Assembly (NCBI GenBank): GCA_016869175.1
Contig: VGEV01000008.1
Location: 1 to 49,773 of the forward strand
Length of the DNA stretch: 49,773 nucleotides
Reading direction: 5' to 3'
DNA from: Alphaproteobacteria bacterium
GTDB lineage: Bacteria; Pseudomonadota; Alphaproteobacteria; GCA-2731375
Shown: one piece after another, positions 1-8,667 of the stretch
How the letters are laid out: each line of letters begins with the position of its first letter
Numbering within the stretch: position 1 is the stretch's first letter
Program-made: the position numbers and the translations under genes
Notes under the pieces: generated by a model
What the model was told of the DNA's origin: nothing
The model's database searches: none
What the model saw: only the letters and a program-made list of their open reading frames with translations

Positions 1-87
1 CTCGGCGACCGTCGCCTCTTCCCGCAGCGCTTCCAAGGCGATCTTCGCCTTGAATGCCGCATCAAACTTCCGTCTTGTCTTCGCCAT
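1..87 (-). CDS. IS3-family transposase OrfA, N-terminus (partial)
   Basis: Twenty-nine codons run off the left edge. The peptide starts MAKTRRKFDAAFKAKIALEA and continues LREEATVAE, the typical opening of IS3-group OrfA, a helix-turn-helix DNA-binding protein that is normally fused to the OrfB integrase domain by -1 frameshifting. A strong GGAGGGA ribosome-binding site lies just upstream of the ATG. The rest of the gene is not visible, so whether it is intact is unknown. Confidence 0.85.
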   Translation of the reverse strand, partial: MAKTRRKFDAAFKAKIALEALREEATVAE

Positions 88-158
88 CGCTCCCTCCGTC
101 ACAATGACGGATCAGAACGCGGCTCCATTCAAGCCCCTGGTCCCAAAACCGGGGTCCA
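1..158 (-). mobile_element. IS3-family insertion sequence, left end (cut by window edge)
   Basis: This is the upstream end of an insertion sequence whose transposase reads out of the window to the left. The putative terminal repeat, read on the minus strand, begins TGGACCCCGGTTTTGGGACC, a GC-rich TG-ended sequence of the kind seen at IS3-subgroup ends. It is followed by about 50 bases of leader and then the orfA start. The outer boundary at 158 is inferred from the terminal TG; the other end and any target duplication lie outside the window, so completeness cannot be judged. Confidence 0.7.
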
Positions 159-225
159 CTTCTGTCGCGAAATCAGAGGCCAGTTTCAGCGAACCGATGA
201 ACAATCACTGCTGGTTACCGCGCCG

Positions 226-1521
226 TCAATAGCGGTAGGCTTCGGGCTTGAACGGCCCCTCGTTGCCGACGCCGATATAGGCGGCCTGTTCGGTTGTCAG
301 TTGGGTCAGCCGGGCGCCCAGCTTGTCGAGATGCAGCCGGGCGACTTTCTCATCGAGGTGCTTGGGCAAGGTGTAGAGCTTGCGTTCGTAGCGGGCGCCG
401 TTCTGCCAGAGTTCGATCTGCGCCAGTACCTGGTTGGAGAACGACGCGCTCATCACGAAGCTGGGATGGCCGGTGGCGCAGCCCAGATTGACCAGCCGCC
501 CTTCGGCCAGCAGGATCAGGCGCTTGCCGTCCGGGAACTCGATCTCGTCGACCTGCGGCTTGACGTTGTGCCAGGGATGGTTGCGCAAGGCCGCGACCTG
601 GATCTCGCTGTCGAAATGGCCGATGTTGCACAGGATGGCGCGGTGCTTCATGCGCCGCATGTGTTCGATGGTGACGACGTCGATATTGCCGGTGGCGGTC
701 ACCACGATGTCGGCGACGGCGGCGGCCTCGTCCATGGTGGTGACTTCGTAGCCTTCCATCGCCGCCTGCAGCGCGCAGATCGGATCGATCTCGGTCACCA
801 TGACGCGGGCGCCCTGGCCGCGCAGGCTGGCGGCGCAGCCTTTGCCCACGTCGCCGAAGCCGCAGACCACCGCGCGCTTGCCAGCCAGCATCACGTCGGT
901 CGCCCGCTTGATGCCGTCGACCAGACTTTCGCGGCAGCCATAGAGGTTGTCGAACTTCGACTTGGTCACCGAATCGTTGACGTTGATCGCGGGTACCTTG
1001 AGTTCGCCGCGCTTCTGCATCTCGTACAGCCGGTGCACGCCGGTCGTGGTCTCCTCCGACAGGCCGCGCACCCCGCCCAACACCGCCGGATGCTGCTCGT
1101 GCAGCAGCTTGGTCAGGTCGCCACCGTCGTCCAGCACCAGGTTCGGCTGCCAGCCGCCTGGGCCGGCGATGGTCTGCTCGATGCACCACCAGAATTCCGT
1201 CTCGCTTTCGCCCTTCCAGGCGAAGGTCGGTATGCCGCGGGCCGCCATCGCCGCCGCCGCATGGTCTTGCGTCGAGAAGATGTTGCAGGACGACCAGCGC
1301 AGCTCGGCGCCCAGCGCCATCAAGGTCTCCATCAGCACCGCGGTCTGGATCGTCATGTGCAGGCAGCCGGCGATGCGGGCACCCTTCAGCGGCTGCTTGG
1401 GGCCGAACTCCGCGCGCAAGGCCATCAGGCCCGGCATTTCCGTCTCGGCGATGGCAATCTCCTTGCGGCCCCAGTCGGCCAGCGCGAGGTCCTTCACCTT
1501 GTGATCGTTGCTGCTGCCCAT
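226..1521 (-). CDS. ahcY: adenosylhomocysteinase
   Basis: S-adenosyl-L-homocysteine hydrolase, a cytosolic NAD-dependent enzyme that splits SAH into adenosine and homocysteine and so relieves product inhibition of methyltransferases. The 431-residue protein has the family opening [15 protein letters not shown], the NAD-binding glycine loop [15 protein letters not shown], and the conserved C-terminal end KPEAYRY. The frame is open 29 codons further upstream, but the chosen ATG has a GGAG site and gives the normal N-terminus. It lies 153 bases downstream of ptsH on the same strand, with a perfect palindrome (1604-1625) in the gap, so it is probably transcribed at least partly on its own. Placement at the end of the PTS cluster is common in alphaproteobacteria. 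Confidence 0.97.
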   Translation of the reverse strand: MGSSNDHKVKDLALADWGRKEIAIAETEMPGLMALRAEFGPKQPLKGARIAGCLHMTIQTAVLMETLMALGAELRWSSCNIFSTQDHAAAAMAARGIPTFAWKGESETEFWWCIEQTIAGPGGWQPNLVLDDGGDLTKLLHEQHPAVLGGVRGLSEETTTGVHRLYEMQKRGELKVPAINVNDSVTKSKFDNLYGCRESLVDGIKRATDVMLAGKRAVVCGFGDVGKGCAASLRGQGARVMVTEIDPICALQAAMEGYEVTTMDEAAAVADIVVTATGNIDVVTIEHMRRMKHRAILCNIGHFDSEIQVAALRNHPWHNVKPQVDEIEFPDGKRLILLAEGRLVNLGCATGHPSFVMSASFSNQVLAQIELWQNGARYERKLYTLPKHLDEKVARLHLDKLGARLTQLTTEQAAYIGVGNEGPFKPEAYRY

Positions 1522-1603
1522 GGACGCTTGCTCCACCGCGGGTTGTGACCAAGTCGGGACCGGCCGCCGCGCGCGGCCGGCCGCATGCGAGACTAACGGC
1601 CAG

Positions 1604-1625
1604 AACATAAAGAAATCTTTATGTT
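1604..1625. promoter_or_regulatory. perfect 10+2+10 palindrome upstream of ahcY, candidate operator
   Basis: AACATAAAGA, a 2-base AA spacer, then TCTTTATGTT: the two 10-base arms are exact reverse complements. It is an AT-rich island in very GC-rich DNA and sits about 80 bases upstream of the ahcY start. ArsR-family regulators of SAH/methionine metabolism (SahR type) bind AT-rich palindromes of this general form before ahcY and met genes. Assignment to that family is inference; no regulator gene is in the window. Confidence 0.6.
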
Positions 1626-1674
1626 GTTAAATGGCGAATGGTCCGGGCGTCAAGAGCGCGCCGCGCCCCACCGG

Positions 1675-1962
1675 CTAGTTCTCCTGGAACTTGTCGGCCA
1701 CCAGCACGGCCAGCGCCTCCAGCGCCGCCGCTGCCTGTGGACCGCGCGCGGCCAGCTCCAACTCCGTGCCCATACCGGCCGCCAGCATCATCAGCCCCAT
1801 GATCGACAGCGCCGACACCGTCTGCTCGGCCTTCGTCACCTGGATCTCGGCCTGGAAGCGTTCGGCGCAGCGCACGAACTTGGCTGCCGCCCGGGCATGC
1901 AGTCCCAACTGGTTGACGATGGTGACGTTGCACCGTTGCCAGCCATCCACGCCGAGGGTCAC
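1675..1962 (-). CDS. ptsH: HPr-family phosphocarrier protein (PTS)
   Basis: Small cytosolic phosphocarrier of 95 residues. The active-site histidine is His22 in the motif GLHARAAAKF (equivalent to His15 of E. coli HPr), and the regulatory serine is Ser53 in ALSIMGLM (equivalent to Ser46), the target of HPr kinase. The GTG start overlaps the EIIA stop as GTGA, so the two are translationally coupled. With no sugar permease nearby and an HPr kinase in the same operon, this fits the regulatory, non-transporting PTS of alphaproteobacteria (PTS-Ntr-like). Confidence 0.95.
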   Translation of the reverse strand: MTLGVDGWQRCNVTIVNQLGLHARAAAKFVRCAERFQAEIQVTKAEQTVSALSIMGLMMLAAGMGTELELAARGPQAAAALEALAVLVADKFQEN

Positions 1963-2366
1963 TTGCTGTCGCCCGCCAGCAATTGCGAGGCGACGTTGAT
2001 GTACTTGCGGCCCGCTTCCTGCGCCGCCGCCACGGCGCTGGCCAGCGGCTGATTGCCGCGCACCCGCAACAACTTGATCAGCATTGGCAGGTTGACGCCG
2101 GCAAGTGCCTCCACCCGGTCCCGCGCCAACATGCTAATCGCAAGATTGGATGGCGTGCCGCCAAACATGTCGGTCAGTACGATCACGCCTTCTCCGGAGT
2201 CGACTTGATTGACTGCCTGGAGAATTTCCTGACGACGCGCTTCCATATCGTCATCGGGCGCGATGGAGACTGCGCAAATCGCAGGCTGACGGCCCATCAC
2301 GTGTTCCGCGGCAGCGATGAATTCCTGGGCCAGGCGGCCGTGCGTCACCAGGACGATGCCGATCAT
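1959..2366 (-). CDS. manX: PTS EIIA component, mannose family
   Basis: A 135-residue EIIA domain of the mannose family. His9 in VTHGRLA is the expected phosphorylation site and the LTDMFGGTPSN motif is characteristic. It is EIIA only: no IIB, IIC or IID partners are present, so it probably accepts phosphate from HPr for regulation rather than transport. The frame extends 14 codons upstream, but the ATG giving MIGIVLVTHG matches the family N-terminus and clears the end of rapZ by 16 bases. Overlaps ptsH by four bases. Confidence 0.93.
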   Translation of the reverse strand: MIGIVLVTHGRLAQEFIAAAEHVMGRQPAICAVSIAPDDDMEARRQEILQAVNQVDSGEGVIVLTDMFGGTPSNLAISMLARDRVEALAGVNLPMLIKLLRVRGNQPLASAVAAAQEAGRKYINVASQLLAGDSK

Positions 2367-2382
2367 TGTCGCTACCCGCGGG

Positions 2383-3294
2383 TCATTCGCTGCGCGGCCG
2401 GAGCTCACGGTGCGTGAGATGAACGTGATAGCCGGCTCCGGTCAAGCGGGCCGCCACGTGCTCGGCGACGAACACGGAGCGATGCTGGCCGCCGGTGCAG
2501 CCGATGCCGACGGTCAGGTAGCTCTTGCCCTCGCGTTCGTAGAGCGGCAACAGGCGCAGCAGCATGCGGTCGAGTTGCTGCAGGAAGTCCTCGGCCGCCG
2601 GGTCGGCCCGGATGTATTCCGCCACCGCCGGATCGACCCCGGTCAGCGCGCGCAATTCCGCTTCATAGAAGGGATTGGTCAGGAACCGCACGTCGAACAC
2701 CAGGTCGGCCTCGCGCGGCAGCCCGCGCCGGTAGGAGAAAGAGACGACTGACACGGTGAGCGGTTCGCTGGCCTCCAGTCGATGGCTGCCGCCGATCAAC
2801 CGGCGCAGGTCGGCGGCGCCGAGATAGGTGGTGTCGAGCACCCGGTCCGCGGCATCGGCCAACGGCGCCATCAGCCGGCGCTCGGCGGCGATGCCCTCTG
2901 GCAGCGGCCGGTTCTCGGCCAACGGGTGGCGTCGGCGGGTCTCGGTATACCGCCGGCGCAAGGCCTCGTCGTCGCAGTCGAGAAACAGCAGTTCCACCGT
3001 CACGTCGGCCCGCGCGCGCAGCGGCGCCAGCAGCCGCAAGAAGGCATCGGCCGAGAAGTCGAGCGTGCGGGCGTCGATGCTGATGGCCACGGCGTGCCGC
3101 GCGGGGGCGTGTTTCAGGCCAATCTCGATCAACGCTTCGACCAGCGAGATCGGGCAGTTGTCGGTTGCCTCGTAGCCCAGGTCCTCCAGCGTCTTGAGGG
3201 CCGAACTCTTGCCGGCCCCGGACAGGCCGGTCAGCAGCAGGATGCGCAGGGGCCGCGGCCGGGCGACCGGCTGTTCGCGGTCCCGTGACGGCAT
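2383..3294 (-). CDS. rapZ: RNase adapter / nucleotide-binding protein RapZ
   Basis: A 303-residue protein of the YvcJ/RapZ P-loop family. Walker A is LTGLSGAGKSSALK (about residues 21-34). The C-terminal domain carries GIGCTGGQHRSVFVAEH, the RNA-binding and sensing half known from E. coli RapZ, where it presents GlmZ sRNA to RNase E. In alphaproteobacteria it is regularly found between HPr kinase and EIIA(Man), as here, but its RNA targets are not established by this sequence. The start is the ATG before PSRDREQP; a much longer open frame upstream runs through hprK and was rejected. Confidence 0.94.
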   Translation of the reverse strand: MPSRDREQPVARPRPLRILLLTGLSGAGKSSALKTLEDLGYEATDNCPISLVEALIEIGLKHAPARHAVAISIDARTLDFSADAFLRLLAPLRARADVTVELLFLDCDDEALRRRYTETRRRHPLAENRPLPEGIAAERRLMAPLADAADRVLDTTYLGAADLRRLIGGSHRLEASEPLTVSVVSFSYRRGLPREADLVFDVRFLTNPFYEAELRALTGVDPAVAEYIRADPAAEDFLQQLDRMLLRLLPLYEREGKSYLTVGIGCTGGQHRSVFVAEHVAARLTGAGYHVHLTHRELRPRSE

Positions 3295-3332
3295 GTCCGG
3301 TGGCAAGCTGCGGCTCGAATACAAGCGATCCC

Positions 3333-3773
3333 TCAAGCGCCGAATATACCTTGACGGCAGTTCCGCACCAGCAGGCGAACCTTGGCCGGCGCCGAAGCCT
3401 GCCAGGCACATAAGCGGTAAAGCGGTAAAGCAATTGCAAGCAGCTCCAGCCGACCGGGCCCGGGCAGGCGCTCCAGGTCGCCGTCCGGCACCAGGTCGAT
3501 GGCCAGCTGCACGACCGCCGCGGGCCGCGCAGCCAGTCGTGCCAGGCCCAGGCCGCGCACCTCCAGCAGGCCGGCCAAGGCGGGCGGCGCGGCCGCCCAC
3601 AACAGGCCGCCTCGGACCCGCAGCTCGACTTGGTCGTCGGCGACCAGGCCGGCCCCGGCATCGATCAGCCGCAGCGCCAGGTCGGACTTGCCGGCGCCGG
3701 ACGGGCCGCGCAGCAGCAGGCCGATGCCGTCCAGCTCGACGCAAGTGGCGTGCACGCGCAGCATGTCGGCCAT
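3333..3773 (-). CDS. hprK: HPr kinase/phosphorylase, short alphaproteobacterial type
   Basis: Only 146 residues: the C-terminal kinase domain without the N-terminal domain of Firmicutes HprK. The P-loop is GPSGAGKS at residues 23-30, followed by the catalytic region ADDQVEL. It is expected to phosphorylate HPr on Ser53 and to reverse this, setting the state of the regulatory PTS. It starts 12 bases after chvG, and this chvG-hprK adjacency is well conserved in Rhizobiales and Rhodospirillales, linking envelope signalling to the PTS. Confidence 0.93.
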   Translation of the reverse strand: MADMLRVHATCVELDGIGLLLRGPSGAGKSDLALRLIDAGAGLVADDQVELRVRGGLLWAAAPPALAGLLEVRGLGLARLAARPAAVVQLAIDLVPDGDLERLPGPGRLELLAIALPLYRLCAWQASAPAKVRLLVRNCRQGIFGA

Positions 3774-3785
3774 CTGCCGGCTGTC

Positions 3786-5489
3786 TCACCCCTCGGCCTG
3801 GGGCAGCGCCAGACGGAAACACGCGCCCAGCACCTGTCCGTCGGCCGCAAGCCGGTTGCTGGCGGTCGCGCGGCCGCCATGCATGTCGGCCACCTGGCGG
3901 ACGATCGACAGGCCCAGGCCGGAATGACGGCCGAATGCCTCGCCTTGCGGCCGCCGGCTATAGAATCGCTCGAACACGCGTTCCAACTCGGCTTGCGGCA
4001 GCCCCGGCCCGTCGTCCTCCACCGTCACCACGACCTCGCCGCCGTCGCGCAGGCAGCGGATCGTGACCATGCCGCCCGGCGGCGAGAAGGAGAGCGCGTT
4101 GTCCACCAGGTTGCCGAGCGCCTGGCCCAGCCGGCCCGGCAGGCCCAGCGCCCGGCAGTCGTCCCCCGGTCGAGCGCTGACCTGCAGCCGTGGTCCGCCG
4201 GCCAGCTCGCGACTGCGATGGAGTTCGGCCACAGTGTTGGCGAGCTCCAGCAGGTCGACCGGCTCGAACTCCGCCCGCAGCATCTCGGCCTCGATGCGCG
4301 AGGCATTGGAGATGTCGCCGATCAGTCGATCCATGCGCTCGATATCCTGGGCGATGATGTCGCGCAGGCGGGCGATCCGCGCCGGGTCGCGGGTCAGCGC
4401 CAGCGTCTCGCTGGCGCTCTTCAGCGAGGTGAGCGGGTTGCGGATCTCGTGCGCCACGTCGGCGGCGAAGCGCTCGGTCGCCGCGATGCGCGCGTTGAGC
4501 GCGCGCACCATGGCGTCGAGGGCCACCGACAGGTCACCGATCTCGTCGTGCCGATGGCGCAGGTTGGGCACCGCCACCGGCCGGCCCGGGAAGCGGCCGG
4601 CGCGTTCGGCCATCCGCGCCAGCCGGCGGATCGGCCGGGCGATGGTGCCGGCGAGGAACAGCGAGAGCAGCACGGTCAGCCCGAACGCAACGGCGATCAC
4701 TCCGGACATCTGCACCCGCACGCTGCGCACCGCCTCCTCGATGTGGGCGCTGCCCGAACTCAGCAGCAGGCCGCCCAGCACCTGCCGCAAGTGCTGCACC
4801 GGCACCGCCACGGTCAGCACCAGCGAGCCGTCCGGCAGGCCGCGCACGGCGCCGCTCGGCGTGCCGGCCAGGGCCTGCGCCACCTCCTCGTAGTCCTCCG
4901 CCCGCTGGTCCGGCCGCTCGACATAGGGCAGACGTTCGGGCGCGCGCGGCAGCCGGGGCGCCAGCCAGTCGTAGAGCCGCTCGACGAAGCGGTCGATCAG
5001 GTGAAAGGGGTCGTGGGCCGGGAGATAGTAGAGCTGCACCTGCCGGCTGGCGCCAGCCAGATAGCGGCTGTCGGCGATCAGGTCGCCAGCGGCCGCGAAC
5101 AGGCGGGCGCGCGCGCCAGAATTCTCCAGCAGGCGGGCCAGGAGTTGACCGGCGCGCTCGCGCTGGATCTGCTGGGCTTCGGGCGGACCGCCCAACGCGG
5201 TTTCGGCCAGGGTGCCGGCAATGGCGACGGCCTGCGCCTGTAGCGCCGCGACTTTCTGGTCGATCAGGCTGGCCCGATACTGGTCGAGGAACAGCAGCCC
5301 GCCTGCCAGCACCACCAGAGGCAGCAGGTTGGGCGCCAGGATGCGCAAGGTCAGCGTCGACAGGTGGCGGCGGACCGGCCGGGGAAACAGGGCGGCAGAG
5401 GGCGTCGCGGGCGCCGGCCGCCCGGCATCGGCGGGCGGCGCCGGCGGCGATCGCGGCTCAGTCCTGGCGGTAACGGTATCCCAGGCCAT
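3786..5489 (-). CDS. chvG: sensor histidine kinase ChvG
   Basis: Membrane histidine kinase, 567 residues. It has a proline/alanine-rich cytoplasmic tail, a first membrane segment near residues 50-68, a periplasmic sensor of about 190 residues, a second membrane segment near 265-285 leading into a HAMP-like region, the phospho-acceptor motif [13 protein letters not shown] (His near residue 346), and a HATPase domain with [18 protein letters not shown] and GLGLSIVRQ. ChvG (ExoS in Sinorhizobium) senses acid or envelope stress and phosphorylates ChvI. The ATG chosen overlaps chvI by 32 bases with a weak ribosome-binding site; a downstream non-ATG start is possible. Confidence 0.92.
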   Translation of the reverse strand: MAWDTVTARTEPRSPPAPPADAGRPAPATPSAALFPRPVRRHLSTLTLRILAPNLLPLVVLAGGLLFLDQYRASLIDQKVAALQAQAVAIAGTLAETALGGPPEAQQIQRERAGQLLARLLENSGARARLFAAAGDLIADSRYLAGASRQVQLYYLPAHDPFHLIDRFVERLYDWLAPRLPRAPERLPYVERPDQRAEDYEEVAQALAGTPSGAVRGLPDGSLVLTVAVPVQHLRQVLGGLLLSSGSAHIEEAVRSVRVQMSGVIAVAFGLTVLLSLFLAGTIARPIRRLARMAERAGRFPGRPVAVPNLRHRHDEIGDLSVALDAMVRALNARIAATERFAADVAHEIRNPLTSLKSASETLALTRDPARIARLRDIIAQDIERMDRLIGDISNASRIEAEMLRAEFEPVDLLELANTVAELHRSRELAGGPRLQVSARPGDDCRALGLPGRLGQALGNLVDNALSFSPPGGMVTIRCLRDGGEVVVTVEDDGPGLPQAELERVFERFYSRRPQGEAFGRHSGLGLSIVRQVADMHGGRATASNRLAADGQVLGACFRLALPQAEG

Positions 5490-6162
5490 AGAGCGTCTCG
5501 ATGGCGGCGAAGCCGTCGTCAACTTGCTTGAACTTGCGCCGCAGCCGCTTGATGTGGCTGTCGATGGTGCGGTCGTCGACATAGCTGTCGTCACTATAGG
5601 CGGCGCTCAGCAGCTGTTCGCGGGACTTCACATGCCCCGGTCGCTGCGCCAGCGCCTGCAGCAGCAGGAATTCGGTCACCGTCAGCTCCAGCTTGTGCCC
5701 GCGCCAGGTGCAGAGGTGGCGTTGCGGGTCCAGGCTGAGCGGCCCGCGCATCAGCACGCGCGCCGGCTCGTCCTCGGGCCCGCCATGCGCGGCGCGTTCC
5801 GCCCGGCGCAGCAGGGCGCGGATCCGCTCCACCAGCAGGCGTTGCGAGAACGGCTTGCGGATATAGTCGTCGGCCCCGAGCTTGAGACCCAGCACCTCGT
5901 CGATCTCGTCGTCCTTGGAGGTCAGGAAGATCACCGGCAGGCTGGAATTGCGGCGCAGCCGGCCCAGCACTTCCAGGCCGTCAAGGCCTGGCATCTTGAT
6001 GTCGAGCACGACCAGATCGGGCGGCTCGCGTTCCATGCCCGCCAGCGCCTGCGCGCCGTCGGCATAGCTCTGCACCTTGAAGCCCTCGTCTTCGAGCGCA
6101 ATGGCAAGCGAGGCAAGGATATTGCGGTCGTCGTCGACCAACGCCACGGTGGCCACCTGCAA
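5458..6162 (-). CDS. chvI: response regulator ChvI (OmpR/PhoB type)
   Basis: A 234-residue receiver plus winged-helix regulator. The acidic pocket is Asp10-12, the phospho-acceptor is Asp54 in VVLDIKMPG, and the switch lysine is in [10 protein letters not shown]. The C-terminal winged helix contains [17 protein letters not shown] and the recognition segment [17 protein letters not shown] good GGGAGG site precedes the ATG. It is the promoter-proximal gene of the chvI-chvG-hprK-rapZ-manX-ptsH run, so its promoter probably drives the set. Known ChvI regulons cover exopolysaccharide, envelope and acid-response genes. Confidence 0.95.
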   Translation of the reverse strand: MQVATVALVDDDRNILASLAIALEDEGFKVQSYADGAQALAGMEREPPDLVVLDIKMPGLDGLEVLGRLRRNSSLPVIFLTSKDDEIDEVLGLKLGADDYIRKPFSQRLLVERIRALLRRAERAAHGGPEDEPARVLMRGPLSLDPQRHLCTWRGHKLELTVTEFLLLQALAQRPGHVKSREQLLSAAYSDDSYVDDRTIDSHIKRLRRKFKQVDDGFAAIETLYGLGYRYRQD

Positions 6163-6189
6163 GCGTCCTCCCGGCCGCGCCGCGGCGGC

Positions 6190-7545
6190 CTAAAGCCGGC
6201 GCACCGGCCGACGAGATATATGGTTGAAACGCAACCCCAAAAGTAGGGCAGCGAGACTGACCCCTACCCAGGCGCCGGCCATCAGTCCAGGGGCGCCCCA
6301 GCCCAAGCCGAGCCCCAGCCAGGCGGCGAGCGGCAGCATCAGCAGGAAGAAGGCGGCCGAGTGCAGGGCCAGCGGCACCCAGACATCGCCCAGGCCCCGA
6401 AGCGCCCCCATCAGCACCGCTTGCATCCCGTCGGTCGGCAGCATCAGGCCGCCGACCAGCAGGGTCGGCACCGCCACCGCCAAGACCAGCGGGTCGCTGG
6501 TGAACAGCCCGCCTACCGTGCGCGGCAGGCTGAGCAGCAGACTGCCCGCCACCGCCATGAACAGCACGATGGCGATCAGCCCCGCGAACCCTGCTCGCCT
6601 GAGGCCGGCCTGATCTTGCCGTCCGACCGCCAGGCCAACCCGCACGCCGGTCGCGCTGGCCGTGCCAATGGCGCCCATGAATGCCATCGCGACCGCACTG
6701 ATGGCAATCTGGTAGCCGGCCACCGCCTCGGGGCTGACGAGGCCCGCCAGCAGCACCAAGCCACCGAAGGCAGCCGACTCGGCGCCCTGCGTCAGGCCGA
6801 TGGCATAGCCGAAACGGCGCAGTTTGCGGCCGATCGTCATGGCGCCAACCAGCGGACCGACAATGCCCCAGCGCTGGCGGTCGGCCAATGTCAGGATGTA
6901 CAGGACAAGGCCCAGCGCGGCCACGCTGCGGGCGACGCTGGTGGCGAGCGCGGCGCCGGCGGCCCCCATCGCCGGCAGGCCCAGTCCGCCGCCAATCAGC
7001 AGCAGGTTGAGCAGAAAGTTGATCACGTTGGCCGCCAGCATGGCGGCCACGCCCGGGCGTGGCCGCCCGAGCGCCTCCAGGAACAGAGTCGAGCAGACGA
7101 AGACCAACGCGCCCGGCAGGCCGAGGCCGGCCAGCAACAGAACCTGGCCGCCGCCCGCCGCCATCGCCGGCGCCTGGCCAGTGAGCGTCAGGGCCGGCTC
7201 GCCGGCCAACGTCAACAGCGCGAAACCGCCGCCCAGCACCAGCGCGTACAACAGCGCGACCCGCCAGACCCGTCCGCAGCTCTGTTCCTCGCCCGCGCCG
7301 CGCGCCTGCGCCGACAGCACCGCCGTGCCGACCAGCATGCCGATGCCAATCAGCAACAGCACCAAGTGAAGCGCGTTCCCGAGCCCGAAATAGGCCAGTT
7401 CGGCGCTGTCGTAACGGCCCACCATCGCGGCATCGACCAGCACCAGCAACAGCATGCCGATGCGGCTGGCGGCCACCGGCACCGCCAGGCGCGCGATGGC
7501 CACGATCTCCTGGGCGTAGCCCGGGCGGGCGGCGGTTGCGGCCAT
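6190..7545 (-). CDS. MATE-family efflux transporter
   Basis: A 451-residue integral membrane protein with about twelve hydrophobic segments in two repeats. The N-terminal repeat shows PVAASRIGMLLLVLVDAAMVG and the second shows a matching GLTQGAESAAFGGLVLLAG, as expected for NorM-like Na+- or H+-coupled multidrug exporters. It lies upstream of chvI on the same strand with a 27-base gap, so cotranscription is possible. It is divergent from the HugZ-like gene with a 64-base shared promoter region. The substrate cannot be read from sequence. Confidence 0.92.
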   Translation of the reverse strand: MAATAARPGYAQEIVAIARLAVPVAASRIGMLLLVLVDAAMVGRYDSAELAYFGLGNALHLVLLLIGIGMLVGTAVLSAQARGAGEEQSCGRVWRVALLYALVLGGGFALLTLAGEPALTLTGQAPAMAAGGGQVLLLAGLGLPGALVFVCSTLFLEALGRPRPGVAAMLAANVINFLLNLLLIGGGLGLPAMGAAGAALATSVARSVAALGLVLYILTLADRQRWGIVGPLVGAMTIGRKLRRFGYAIGLTQGAESAAFGGLVLLAGLVSPEAVAGYQIAISAVAMAFMGAIGTASATGVRVGLAVGRQDQAGLRRAGFAGLIAIVLFMAVAGSLLLSLPRTVGGLFTSDPLVLAVAVPTLLVGGLMLPTDGMQAVLMGALRGLGDVWVPLALHSAAFFLLMLPLAAWLGLGLGWGAPGLMAGAWVGVSLAALLLGLRFNHISRRPVRRL

Positions 7546-7609
7546 CGCCCGACTGTAAGCGCAGTCCCGCTCTGGCGGCTATCGCGACGCTTGCGCTAAC
7601 CTCGCCCGC

Positions 7610-8356
7610 ATGTCCGCAGGTCCGCAGACCGATCCACCCGTCGCCGTGCTTGCGCGCGGTGTCATGCGCGGCCTCGACGCCGCCGGCCTGGCCACGCGCC
7701 TGGCTGGCGCGGACTGGCCTTATGCCTCGCTGGTGCTGGTGGCGCTCGACTACGACGCCACGCCGATCCTGCTGATCTCGCGGCTGGCCGAACACACCAA
7801 GAATATCCAGGCCGACGACCGGGTCTCGTTGCTGTTTGACGCCACCCACGGCCTGGACAGCCGGCTGACCGGGGCGCGGGTGAGTGTGTTGGGCCATGCC
7901 CGGGCGAGCACGGACACCACCATCATCCGCCGCTTCGTCGACCGCCATCCGCAGGCCATGGCCTATGCGTCCTTCGCCGACTTCGCGTTCTATCGGGTGG
8001 CGATGACGCGGGCGCACCTGGTGGCCGGCTTCGGTCGCATACGTTGGCTGGAGGCCGACGAATTGCGGCTTTCCCTGCCGGCCAACCTGCCGCTGGCCGA
8101 GGAGGAGCGTGCCGTCGTCGAGCACATGAACGCGGATCATCTCGATACGATACAGCTCTATGCGCGAAAGCTGTTGAACGCCACGGACGAAGGCTGGCGC
8201 ATGACCGGCTGCGATCCAGAGGGCGTCGACCTGCGCCGCGGCGGACAGGTGCTGCGCCTCGCCTTCGCCAAGCGCGCGGACAGCGCCGAGGCCGCACGCG
8301 TCGAACTGGTGCGGCTGGCCAAGCTCGCCCGCGCCAAGACCGTCAACGGGACCTAG
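7610..8356 (+). CDS. HugZ-like haem-utilisation protein (PPOX-fold plus DUF2470)
   Basis: A 248-residue protein with an N-terminal pyridoxamine-phosphate-oxidase-like split barrel (ASLVLVALDYDATPILLISR, then the LAEHTKNI segment) and a C-terminal DUF2470 region with VVEHMNADHLDTIQLYAR and GCDPEGVDLR. This two-domain arrangement defines the HugZ/HutZ family, which binds and can degrade haem. It starts divergently from the MATE gene. The TAG stop is followed immediately by a strong hairpin. No iron-uptake genes are adjacent, so the haem role is a family inference. Confidence 0.87.
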   Translation: MSAGPQTDPPVAVLARGVMRGLDAAGLATRLAGADWPYASLVLVALDYDATPILLISRLAEHTKNIQADDRVSLLFDATHGLDSRLTGARVSVLGHARASTDTTIIRRFVDRHPQAMAYASFADFAFYRVAMTRAHLVAGFGRIRWLEADELRLSLPANLPLAEEERAVVEHMNADHLDTIQLYARKLLNATDEGWRMTGCDPEGVDLRRGGQVLRLAFAKRADSAEAARVELVRLAKLARAKTVNGT

Positions 8357-8359
8357 GAA

Positions 8360-8398
8360 CTCGATGCCGACGCTTGGCTCCCAAGCGTCGGGATCGAG
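8360..8398 (+). terminator. 17-bp hairpin just after the HugZ-like gene
   Basis: Arms CTCGAT-G-CCGACGCTTGG and CCAAGCGTCGG-G-ATCGAG pair with a single G/G mismatch around a 3-base CTC loop. It begins four bases after the stop codon. There is no T-run behind it, so if it ends transcription it would be a non-canonical or Rho-assisted terminator; it could equally protect the 3' end of the mRNA. Confidence 0.5.
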
Positions 8399-8656
8399 CC
8401 ACTAACCCATTGCTGCAGTGGATCGACCGCCCAAACGGCGGGGTCGCTTCCGTTTCGGCTGACCCACCAGCCGGCGGCGCCCGCCGACCGTGGGCATGAA
8501 TATTGCTGCGCACCAACATGCCTGAGCCGCGACCCAGCCCGCCCGCGCCAACATTGCGGGTCGGCGGGGGGCGGACTATATCGAACTGGGTGAGTCGCAC
8601 GGCGAACAGTCGGCGCGTTGGCGTGCTGGCGGCACGCTTCCCAAGAATGGTGCGTC

Positions 8657-8662
8657 AGGAGG
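8657..8662 (+). promoter_or_regulatory. ribosome-binding site that fixes the GTG start of pckA
   Basis: A perfect AGGAGG sits five bases upstream of GTG at 8668. An in-frame ATG at 8647 lies upstream of this site and has no comparable signal. The GTG start gives the family-typical N-terminus [18 protein letters not shown]. Confidence 0.75.
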
Positions 8663-8667
8663 AAACG

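Larger units (their letters stand above)
8357..8667 (+). other. structured 311-base spacer / pckA leader, no gene
   Basis: No convincing coding frame. The stretch is rich in inverted repeats: the 17-bp hairpin at 8360-8398, CCACT/AGTGG arms around 8399-8424, and a perfect ten-base pair of arms CCCGCCGACC (8480-8489) and GGTCGGCGGG (8559-8568). An upstream in-frame extension of pckA through this region has no homology to the family and was rejected. It may hold a terminator for the HugZ-like gene, the pckA promoter and a structured leader or small RNA; none of these is proven. Confidence 0.5.

Noticed and set aside
1522-1674. SAM- or SAH-binding riboswitch before ahcY
   Set aside because: I could not find a convincing pseudoknot or conserved core; the dominant feature is the DNA palindrome, which fits a protein operator better.
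3295-3822. Upstream extension of rapZ through hprK, suggesting a fusion protein
   Set aside because: The extension is out of frame with hprK and encodes low-complexity Arg/Gly/Ala sequence; hprK in its own frame has a clear P-loop, and rapZ has a family-length start at 3294.
8503-8667. N-terminal extension of PckA from 8503
   Set aside because: It lacks similarity to the family start and overlaps inverted repeats; the AGGAGG and GTG at 8668 give the standard length.
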